A stretch of 64,000 nt of DNA from Seriola aureovittata (Eukaryota; Chordata; Actinopteri; Carangiformes; Carangidae), in contig NC_079386.1 of the NCBI RefSeq assembly GCF_021018895.1, positions 1,240,001-1,304,000 of the forward strand, read 5' to 3'. Positions 35,501-44,789 of this stretch are shown here, in pieces. The first letter of the stretch is position 1, and each line of letters begins with the position of its first letter. The notes below the pieces were generated by a model. That model worked only from the letters and a program-made list of their open reading frames with translations, searched no databases and was not told where the DNA came from. The position numbers and the translations under genes were made by a program.

Positions 35501-38500
35501 AAAGATCGCGAACGCACAGCAGACCTCAAGTGTATCCTGGTAACGATAAGGAGTTGCAGGCTGAGGCTTGTCAAACAGGAACACACCCTCTCTATACTTC
35601 CACCCTGCACATTCTTTACAGAAACACACAGCGGGGAGAGACAGGCGAGCAGATCTCAGGTAAGAACAGCTAAAAAACATTATTTAACCATTTTTCAAAG
35701 AATATAATTTAGTCTGTATTTAATTTTGAACAATGAATATAACACATTTACTTTCTTTAGCAGGTAAAGGTCTGAAGGTTATTCCACAGTAAACTAATTA
35801 TCTGACTCTTCATGCTAAATGTGCCAAATATGAATAGTAAACTACAGTAGTGAAAATGTTTTTGTAATTAGATTTGTTTTTAGCTGCAGAGGAAGTGAGG
35901 CCATGGCCCTGACAGGGTCTTTGCAATAACACTGTCATGGACTCACGACAAAAACAGGTTTTTCACAGACTTTTCAAAAACCTGGAGAACTGGTTTACTC
36001 TGCAAACAGCCAAGGCAAAAACACAGGAAGAATTATTCAGTTAGAGGTTCAACATCTGGTTGTTGTTTTGTTCACTCATCAGATATGGCAGAAAGAGAGT
36101 CATTATCTGTTGGTAATGGACAGTCAGCAGTGGCTCAGTCAGTGCAGAGTGGTGTTGCGCCGCCCTCTGCAGGGGCCCACTCTGTACTGCAGGACGGACT
36201 AAGCTTCACTCCCCTGGATTTCAACTGTGACAGGGTCGTTCAACCGTTCCCACGCTCACCAAAGCTACAGAGGAAGAAAGCCAAAGATGGAAAGCCCTCT
36301 CAGGTAAACATGAGTGTGGTGAGATTTCCAAAGCACGGTGATGTGACCGATATCACACCTGTCTCATCTGCATGGAGCCAGCATCAGAAATGACCTGCTG
36401 CTCAAGAAATGTCACGTGAGGATGTGAAGAAACAGCCAGAGTACAAACAGCCTCTAACTGAGGCTGAACCGTGCTGCTGCAGCCCAGTCAGTGAATGGCA
36501 CTTACAGCAAACTGCACGTACTGTCAACTTGTGAGTAAGCACAGCAAGCACCTTTTGAATGGCAAGACAAATGAGAAGGTGTACTGTATGTCCCACCATG
36601 CAGTTTGGATGCAGTCGGTGTCCCCCAACAAGCTTCAGCTGTGTTCTGCACGGCTTGTAGTGATTCTGTGTTTGCTTCTCTTCTGTCTATTTGCTGTTGT
36701 TTCCTTAAGATGCAGAAGAGTCACCTGTTTCGCATCATTCTGTGTCCTGTTGTTATTTTGCTTGTGTGTCTGTTCTATGTGTTTTCGTCTAGGTGCACGT
36801 CACTGATGACGGACGGTGTGGGCTGGGTTCTTACTCTGCTCATATTCTCTCTCTCTCTCTCAAGCACCAGATCCAGCTTTTTCCCTTTGTTTTCTTCTTT
36901 TAGCCTGTGTGTAAATAAACGTTGTCTTTAGCATGTGACCTGGTGTTAGATGGGGGGATAATGTCATTGTTATATTGGACTGGGCTTGAAACTCCTTTTC
37001 TTTTTTTTTCTTTTTTTTAAACGGCAACTCTGTGTTACAAACTGGAGATGTGGGGTTTAACAATTCTGGGTATATAGGAAGTAGGGAGGGTAAACTGAAA
37101 GACACCATTGAGCTGCATTATGGGTAATGTAGGATCCAGTCCTTTTAGAGCTTGAGCATGTGCTCTGGTGACTGTGACTCTGCAGGAGCAGCTGTCCAGA
37201 CGTTTGGAGGATCTACAGGCAGAAAGAGCCAAGACTGAAGCCCACATCCAGTCTCTGAAAAAACGCAGCACAGATCTCTCTGTAAGTATGGATCCAGACC
37301 CTCTCAGGACAATTTACTACACAAACATCAGACCCACCAAGACTTCAAATACGCTCCATGTTCCTCCCTGTAGAGGAGCACAGAGATGATGAAGCAGCAG
37401 GTCCGTGAGCGCTTTGACAACATGGTGGCCATCCTAAAGCAGGACGAGCAGGCCGTCTTAGACTCTCTGGAGCTGGACTTGAGACGGACCAGAACCAGAC
37501 TGGACCAGGTTCTGAAGAACTGGAAACAGCACCAGGACCAGGTCACCAAGAGCATCAGCAGCACCCAGAGCGCACTGAGCAAGAGCTCGGCAGCAGAGGA
37601 AGACGGGAAGGTCTGATTCAGTCTCTCAGTACTACAGTTTCAAAACTATTTTCCTGCTGTTTTAATCAGCGTTTCTGTTTGTGTCTCCTCTCAGGGTCAG
37701 TCTGAGAATCTGAGGTAAATCACATGAGAGGTTTTCAGCTCCATCTCCTATACAGCTCTGATGTAGACTTCCGACTATGTTGTTTCTAACTTCCTCCACC
37801 TCTCCCCGATCACAGTCCAAAGAAGCCGGACGCCTCTGAAAAGCAAATCAGACTGAATGAGGAGAGATTCGAGAAGCTTCTTAAAACATTATCCTCCATC
37901 TCCAGAAACCTGAGAGCCCAGCTGCAGAGGAAGACTCTACTGTTAGGTACTGAGGCATTTACTTCTCCATCAGTCAGTGAGGGCAGCAGGGTGTTGTAGT
38001 GTGTCAGGTCCGGTTCATTTGAGGACATGAGAAGAATGAGTCAATGTTCTCTGCAAAACTTTTGTTGAGTATAAATGTCGTCAAAAACAACAAGCGAATA
38101 TTAATCTACTCTTCAACATGTTGTCGACTGGTATTAACCAGCAGAAGGTGTTTTAGATTTGGATTTCTGTCATTACAATATCTATCCTTGTAGTTGGGGC
38201 GAGCATCTTCTACCATAGCACGTGATGTCATGTTTCTATTTTGAGACTGAGTCACGGTGTAACCTCTGATACATGTCTGTAGAGAATCAAAAGATTCAAA
38301 AGTTGCTTGGACTAGTTCTGTTGCTTGTTTACCATTTTGAATGAGGTATTTCCTGTTCTGAATTTAGTAACCTTTCAGTCTTTGATTGTACTCATCAGTG
38401 CAGGAACTCAGGTCAGTTTGCTCGTCCAACGACCTCCTCCTCACCACGAAACCAGATCCCCAAACTTCTACCAATCAAATGAATGCAGCAGTAAAAGCGT

Positions 38501-41500
38501 TAAGACACTAATGTATGGTCAGATCGAAATGTCATACAAGACTCTGGGTTCTGTGTTTCGTTTCAGATTCATCCCCTGTGGTGATTGACAGTCAGACGTG
38601 CCATAGCCAGATCACAGTGACCTGCGAGGGGCGGGGCATGTCCTTCTCAGGCTCTGGCCGCTCAGCTCCGGAGCATCCTCTTCAGTTTGACAGAGTATGC
38701 TGTGCTCTGGGTTCATCTCCCCTCGCGGCAGGTCAGAGTTACTGGGAGGTCGATGTGCGGTGCTGCTCCACCTGGGCTGTGGGCGTAGCCTACACCAGCC
38801 TGCAGAGGAAGGGGCGGGACAAGGGTGCCAAACTGGGCCGAAACAGGAACTCGTGGTGCGTGGAGCTCAGGGACAGTAATCTGTCTGCCTGGCACAACGA
38901 CCGGCATGTATCGTGTCAAGGCGTCGGGCAAACAGCGCTAGGAAAGGTGGGAGTATGGGTCAGGTATGATAAGGGTCAGCTGATATTTTATGACGCAGAC
39001 AACATGGTTGTCCTGCAAAGGTTTTCAGCAGCCATGACACCTGTGTTCGACAGGGCTCATCACCAGTTCACTGAGCCCCTGTACCCCGCCATACGCTTCC
39101 TGAGACCACCACAGAACCAGGTGTGGGCGAACCACCTGGAGATCTGTCATCTCAACACCCTGTGATGTTCAGGGCTGTCTCATGCTGGACAGTGATGTGG
39201 ACTCTACCTGATGTCCTGCTAATGATGATGTACAGTCTTTTTTATTAAGTCGGAACAATTGTAGAGTTGAACGTACCATGATAAGACAAACTAACCTGAA
39301 GTCAATGTCCAGCAGCAGAGTCTTCATTGGCTCATGTTTGTGCTCTAGGTTTCGCAGCTTGATCAGCTCCTGGAGTCTGACACAAACACCAACAATCATC
39401 AATAAAATCCATTTCTTTAAAATCTTAGTCATTTGACTGAATTTTGTTACCAACACTGAAATTGTTTTCATTGATTTTTATGACTAATGCCGATAGCAGA
39501 AACTTCTGACAATAACTGTTTTAAATATGACAAATTTTTAATATTGTATTTTATTTGTTATTTTCATTAAAATTTTACTGGTGAAAAACCTCTAAACCAC
39601 CTCAGGACACTAACTGTCCACTGACCAAACTGAGTACGTGTGATTATATTACTATTATACTACTCGGCCACCAGAACACGCTTATTTTTCTGTTCTTTGA
39701 ACACTGCACATGAAAAAAAAAGAAAACAACTACAATAAATAAATGTCATCACTCCTGTTAGACATTTGAGTTAAATCATGTCATAATTAGTGTATGAATT
39801 TGTGAGTTATGGTTGTGTTCTTTTGTGAGGTTACTGTGACCTTTGACCACCAAATTCTAATTCATACTTGATTCCAAGCCAATGTGTTTGCCAAATTTAA
39901 AGAAATTCCTTCAAGACGTTACTGAGATACTGCAGTCATAAGAATGGGACGGACAGACAGAAAACTTGAAACCATAATTCCTCTGGCTCTGACTGTCACT
40001 GGCACAGAGGCATAAAAACTTGTGGCAACATAATACTGCTTTTAGAGGAAGAGATCTGATTTTGTGATTTGGCTGAAGCAACCCTTTAAGACAGGCATAC
40101 TTTAAACAAGTGTTTGTGTCTCCCTCACCTGGGTGTGCCCACACACAGGACCTTCCTGTACCCCTGCCCAGCTAAGGTGTCCAGCAGAAAGTGTGAGCTG
40201 CGCTCCGTGAACAGGTACTGGGCGTTCTTCTTCTTGTTGTCCAGAGGACACAGCAGCGCACTTGGCTTCCTCAGCTGGGCTGTGGTGATGGCTGTGCATC
40301 TGTGGGAGGAGTGGGCAGCATGCTCTCCTGGCAGGAGCAGAATCTGGCAATCCAGACAAAATTTCTTCTCATCTAGCGGGAGGGAGGCAAACTTCCTGAA
40401 CCTGAGGGACAAGTCAGAGTCAGGCTTAAAATCTGTTCATATGTTCACTTATTCTGAATTAGGTCATGTTGATTTGACCTTATAAACCATCTAAATCATG
40501 TACACGGTCAGCCGAGACCAAGCTGATAATAGCAAACCCCTTTTAATAATCTGTGCCATGTTTACCATTAACCAATAAATAAAAACAATATGAACCCTCT
40601 GCTTAAAGATTGTATAGCCTGCAATGAAAGACAACTTTCTCTATCAGCTGGTTTTTCCCAGTTTGTTGTCAGCTAAGAAAGTGTAGTATACCTTCTGGAT
40701 CAGGGGGGCTACCATAAACTAGCCTCTTCTTCAGGCTGCAGTTGACTTCTCACCTGGTCCAGGACTCCTGCTGGCTGAACACTGGTCTCTTTGACTGGTT
40801 CTCTGCTTCTCTGGCCAAAAGCCTGGCCTCTGACACCTTCAAAGCAAATGAATTGAAATGAATGAGAGTTCACTGGATTACACAGGTAATAAACACGATG
40901 ATATGACGGAGCTGACCTTGTCATCTTCCCACTGGAAAAAGCTGCAGTCTTTCCTGTCTCTACAAGCTGAGCAGGCATAAAACCTCCTGCCTGTCTCTCC
41001 CCCTTTGCCGACTTTCTCAAACAGCAAGGTTGGACCTGGCAAAACACACGTGGCAGTATTTGTATGTTATTCTGTCTGGTGCTTCCACAGTACAGTCACG
41101 TGTTTGTTTCCTTGAATTCTTACAGAAACACACAGCGGGAAATAAGCTGTGTGTAGTTAGCTAAAATTCGGCTTGAAGCTTAGATACACTTAATTCGCAC
41201 TGTCTTTTTTTCTGTCACAATACACCCTCTGAGCTTGTAGCGCGAAGTCGTTTTAAAGTGAAGATTTCGTTGCTGTACGAGCTGTTTTATATTTATATCA
41301 ACACGCCGAATTTATGAAAACGCCATATTAGTTCGTAAAATGCCTTAAGGTATATTATACATACTGTGGACATATGTCAAAAAACAAGTCAACTTTGAGA
41401 TAAGCAATTTCCTAAGGCAGTTAGTTATATCACTGACTTGTCTACTATGGTTGTCCTGTACATTCAGACTTACCATGTGGGCAACAAGGCGCTGTTTTAC

Positions 41501-41558
41501 CGCCCTCTGGAAGAATAAAGCATATTCCAAAACTGTCGTTATCTTCGGCCATGTCCAT
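32574..41558 (-). CDS. zcchc4: ZCCHC4, 28S rRNA N6-adenosine methyltransferase (complete, 13 coding exons)
   Basis: Minus-strand exons are 41558-41474, 41035-40917, 40836-40754, 40401-40129, 39376-39296, 35374-35302, 35228-35078, 33998-33898, 33717-33596, 33315-33240, 33139-33088, 32955-32808 and 32697-32574. All junctions are GT/AG and in phase. Total 1488 nt, giving 495 residues (human about 513). Residues 25-64 form a GRF-type zinc finger (CCPHGPTLLF ... [10 protein letters not shown]). A C2H2-like FCLDC finger follows. VLCVG (180-184) fits the SAM-binding motif, and DPPF (261-264) is the adenine-methyltransferase catalytic motif. Cys/His-rich fingers lie at about 365-423. The CCHC knuckle is C432-x2-C435-x4-H440-x4-C445, and the tail is basic (KPKAKKK). 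The family methylates one adenosine of 28S rRNA in the nucleolus and supports translation. The start is the first ATG (context AACATGG); a second lies two codons on. Intron 5 (3.9 kb) contains an opposite-strand TRIM-like gene. The gene appears intact. Confidence 0.95.
33851..33880. repeat. Perfect 13-bp hairpin in zcchc4 intron 8
   Basis: CAGCTTCTTCTCA and TGAGAAGAAGCTG flank a GTCA loop. In the zcchc4 transcript it starts about 17 nt after the 5' splice site of exon 8. Confidence 0.9.
36085..39165 (+). CDS. TRIM-family coiled-coil/SPRY protein lacking RING and B-box, nested in zcchc4 intron 5
   Basis: Proposed exons are 36085-36303, 37186-37281 (96 nt), 37374-37610 (237 nt), 37695-37714 (20 nt), 37816-37946 (131 nt) and 38567-39165. 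They join in frame to 433 residues. The 96/about 234/about 23-nt exon series followed by one SPRY exon is the signature of TRIM genes of the coiled-coil plus PRY/SPRY class. Exons 2-5 encode heptad-rich helices ([40 protein letters not shown]). The last exon has SPRY marks: Y-W-E-V-D-V, W-A-V-G-V-A, K-L-G-R-N-x-N-S-W-C-V-E-L, S-A-W-H-N and a C-terminal L-Y-P-A-I-R-F. The SPRY resembles the TRIM25/RNF135/BSPRY-type group, but orthology is not settled. Exon 1 encodes no C3HC4 RING or B-box. An acceptor-like pyrimidine tract plus CAG just before 36083 leaves open that it is an internal exon of a longer transcript, but no zinc-finger exon was found upstream. SPRY-TRIM proteins usually act in innate immunity as ubiquitin ligases; without RING it could only bind or regulate. 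Confidence 0.8.
39401..39406 (+). terminator. Possible poly(A) signal of the nested TRIM-like gene
   Basis: AATAAA lies 236 nt after the SPRY stop. If used, the TRIM 3' UTR would run antisense across zcchc4 exon 5 (39296-39376). Inferred from the hexamer only. Confidence 0.35.
39780..40010 (+). repeat. Interspersed fish repeat in zcchc4 intron 4
   Basis: GTGACCTTTGACCACCAAAT, then GCCAAATTTAAAGAAATTCC, TTCAAGACGTTACTGAGATA and AAGAATGGGACGGACAGACA form a well-known teleost high-copy repeat. It is antisense to zcchc4. Confidence 0.7.
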
Positions 41559-41572
41559 GTTGCTATGGTGAC
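41559..41572. promoter_or_regulatory. RFX X-box-like palindrome adjoining the zcchc4 start codon
   Basis: GTTGCTATGGTGAC fits the imperfect palindrome GTTRCCATGGYAAC bound by RFX factors with two mismatches. It ends directly at the zcchc4 ATG (41558). Function inferred from pattern only. Confidence 0.45.
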
Positions 41573-41659
41573 AAAGTAAGTGCACTGTAATTTAAACTTT
41601 TTCAACACGAGAGTTTAACCTGGCAAAGTGAAGCAAGAGTGGAAGCCATGACACTGAGT

Positions 41660-41690
41660 CTTCTTCTTCTTCTTCTTCTTCCGGGTAGAC
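41660..41690 (-). promoter_or_regulatory. ETS-type site with adjacent (CTT)n in the zcchc4 promoter
   Basis: On the minus strand ACCCGGAAG (41678-41686) resembles an ETS/GABP site about 120 bp upstream of the zcchc4 start, followed by a (GAA)n run. This would suit a housekeeping TATA-less promoter. Confidence 0.4.
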
Positions 41691-41889
41691 TGGGCAAGAT
41701 TTAACGCATTGCTGCCTCCCACTGGCGTAACAACGTAATTGCTACTTTAACAGTGTGGATTGGAGGAAGTGAATTACCTCCCTAGCTCTCTATTTCTGAA
41801 GCACCCCGTCATCAAGCATTGTTCTAAAAGAAAACGCCCCATTTTGATCAAGGTGCATGAATAACCTCCTCCTTTCTCTGCATCATGAC

Positions 41890-42480
41890 GTGTTGCACAC
41901 TCTATGCTCCCCCACAAGCACCAAACCACTTACCAGCGTACAGTGTCTCAGTCTTAGCCTTGGTCACTCTGTTGCCAGGTTTTACTGACGGCTGTATGTT
42001 GTATAGTTTCCTTCCTCCATTGTCTGCATCCCACTCTTGCTGCCATAGGTAATTCAGTCTCTCAGTGATTATGCTACAGCACTCCATCCTGCCAAATGGT
42101 GAGTGGGCATCTACATAATCCCTGTCTAAACTAGCCCTGGCTAACCAATCCACCACCTCATTACCCTCAGCCCCAATGTGCTGGCACCCACAGAAAACCC
42201 ACACTACATCCCTGTCTCTCCACTTTAAATACCATCATTACCATCTCCATAACTACGTCTGGTCTTCTAACGAATCGGAACACAAAACAACTCTATTAAA
42301 TCGCCCTTCTTCCACCTGCCACAGTGTGAAGCAAGTTCTGCAGAGAACATAGATATCCAAGCAGGCAACCTTTTACTCTGGCATATTTGAACACATATAC
42401 ATATAAACCAAAACTCATCCCTCTGCTTTCTGGATCTCTAGATCCATCAGTGTAAACATTTGCATAATTACCTCACCTAT
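41890..42480 (-). pseudogene. RNase H domain remnant of a non-LTR retrotransposon
   Basis: Minus-strand reading gives F-T-D-G-S (or Y-T-D-G-S-like) near 42450, the first Asp motif of RNase H. Next comes R-V-V-L-C-S-D-S near 42280, then W-V-F-C-G-C-Q-H-I-G-A-E-G-N-E-V-V-D-W-L-A (42204-42140), corresponding to the WVPGHxGxxGNExAD motif. After it lies W-Q-Q-E-W-D, then G-R-K-L-Y-N-I-Q-P-S-V-K. RNase H followed by this tail is typical of I-type LINE-like elements in fish. Frameshifts between the blocks show decay; the reverse transcriptase was not found. Confidence 0.75.
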
Positions 42481-43354
42481 TTCTAATTTCTAATTTCTGT
42501 TCCTCCATACATGCAGCAGGATTTCCTATTTCTCATTTCTGTATTGCCTTTTTTATTGACAAATCCACACCCACTTCTACCCACAGGTGACACTCTAAAG
42601 TCACGCAGAAATTACATAATATATATTTTGTCACAGTAAAAGCTCATAGGCCAAAAACCAAAACACAGCCAGAATGTGTTCTGCAATCTGGTGATTTTTC
42701 TGTTTGGGAATTTATTTTCAATCACAATGGACATGTATTACTAACTCTGTCTTTTAACATGGATTCCATTCTGTTCATGAACAGTTTTTTCAAGACCTTG
42801 ACCTGGACCTTGAGGGTTTTTTTTTCTCTGTTGGTTTGTTTGTTTTCGTCAAACAATTAATAATAATAATAATAATAATTTGTTTATTTATTTATTTACA
42901 TTCTTAACCTTATAATTTATTCTGTAAATATTTGAACTATTATACCTGAATAGTAAGATAGTTAATTTCCTTATTCCTCGTATATTTTAATAATAATCTG
43001 AAATGATGTTTGTGTGTATAACAAAACATTCTTTTGATAAATTTCAATAAAAACAAGCAGGAAATAAAAGCTCTGGCAATAATTATTGCTGTGAAAGTGT
43101 CATACCTGGGTGTGGATGCAGAACCTCAAACCAAAATTCAGTATATGAACATGTTCAATACCTTCTGTCTTTACAGAAAAGTTTAAGACAATTTAAAGAA
43201 GCATTCATCAGGCTAACACATTGCATAAACAGACATGAACTGAAATACAGTTGTGTTACTGACCCTCTCTTTCACACTGCAGTTTGTTGACACTCAACAG
43301 TCTTGTAGTCCCAAACCAGGAGCACGTTGCTCATTAGAGTGGTTGTTTTCTTTC

Positions 43355-43390
43355 TTGAAGACTACAATTCCCATGTACCCTGCGCACCAG
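43355..43390 (+). promoter_or_regulatory. ZNF143/THAP11-type promoter motif
   Basis: ACTACAATTCCC followed by ATGTACCCTGCGC matches the long SBS2-like motif (ACTACAATTCCCAGxATGCxxTGCG) found in many vertebrate promoters. Surrounding sequence is locally CpG-bearing (43370-43480). A short ATG frame at about 43429 (M-D-A-E-A-K-Q-T-L-D) ends at a stop overlapping a GTAAGA donor-like site, but no further exon was found. Confidence 0.5.
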
Positions 43391-44399
43391 CGCAGTGGCT
43401 CGAGGACTGTGCTCAATAGCAGTGTGATGGATGCTGAAGCAAAGCAGACACTAGATGCCCGAGGTTATCGGGCGTAAGACGGGAAGCTGTTAATCTTTTC
43501 TTTCAAAATAAAAGCATAAGGCCTTGATTATGAGCGTTTGACATATGAGCATTTTGGACATCCAGAACTGATTACACAAAACTGCATTCAAAACACATTT
43601 GTCTCATTGGACAGAACAATATTCTCTATTTTTGTTTATTTAAATATGCTATGATTGTTTTTATTTAACAACATGCTTCTGATTTCTTGATTTTTTTCCC
43701 CAATAATGATCACATTTTGATTCATCCAACAGCATAGCAAATCATTATATAAATTGTCTACAACTGATTCATTAAGTTTTGTGGAAGTTATTACCTTACC
43801 CAAAACTCACAGGTTAAATGCCTGTCAGTTAAGTTTTGGCAAATTTGATTATTTGGAAATTTGCTAGAGAGTTTCCTCAATTACAGTACAAAATGAACAG
43901 TGGCAGGCTTTACATTCCATGGTGGTGGTGGGTGATTTGCAGTGTCACCTCTCAGCAAGAAGCTCTGGGTTCAAAGCAGCCAGCTGAAGTGTTTCTGTGT
44001 GGAGCTGTCATGAAAATATAGATGTTGTTTTCCATTCCTTTTTAAGTTTAATTGGTGATTTTAATCACTAATTAACTGGATAACTTTTTTTAACCACTAA
44101 TTCCTATTTTAGTTTATATTCTTACATATTCCATATTGAAATGTGTTGTAAAAAATAAGCACAAACTAACTGACACAGGAGTAGTGGATAGTTTTGGAGG
44201 CTGATGTATAATGTGTCTTATGTCAATTATTTTCATTTTATTCAATTATTTTATATTTACTTCAGACTATCTTATATGGATTTGAAAAAGCCAGTTAATT
44301 CTTATTACGTTCCAGAATTTTCTATACAGCTGCCTATAACACCATCCTGGATTTCTCTGCTCCCTATTCCGACAGAACGAGATTTAGACAGACCTTTAT

Positions 44400-44782
44400 T
44401 TTGAAATGTCGTATCGGAACTCCGTTAATTCTTCTATCTAGCATGACTCTAGTCGCGTCTCTTCACCGTGCGCCCACACCCAACCTGCACTGTCTGCCGT
44501 GTGGAGAGGCAGCGCAGCCCCGCAGTGTATGCGGGACATTGTCTTCACGGTGCGGCTGTTGTCAGAAGATCTGTGCGGCCTCAGCAGCCAGGGGACAGCC
44601 AGGATCTCTGCAGTAGGTCTGCTCCTGTGAAAACACCCCATTCATTCTGCTGGCTGGCACTGAGAGTCTGTGCGCTCTGCGGCTGCTGCCATCATCCATG
44701 TTACTGTCAATGTGGATAGTGGCTTATTTACTGTGCATCATCTGACTGGAGAAGACATCTGACTGGTACCATGAGCAGCACT
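44400..44782 (+). promoter_or_regulatory. CpG-bearing candidate promoter / first exon
   Basis: This short CpG-rich patch (44445-44600) stands out from AT-rich flanks. It ends with CCATGAGCAGCACTG followed by GTGAGAG: an ATG in good context, four codons (M-S-S-T) plus one base, then a donor. No matching second exon was found in the window, so a gene is not called. Confidence 0.3.
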
Positions 44783-44789
44783 GGTGAGA

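Noticed and set aside
36405..36931. Possible B-box or membrane segment between TRIM exons 1 and 2
   Set aside because: Cys/His spacing does not fit a B-box, and the hydrophobic stretches come from T-rich intronic sequence.
44771..44782. LDB2 first exon (starts M-S-S-T)
   Set aside because: LDB2 continues with Pro, which the G left at the donor cannot encode; the four-residue match is coincidental.
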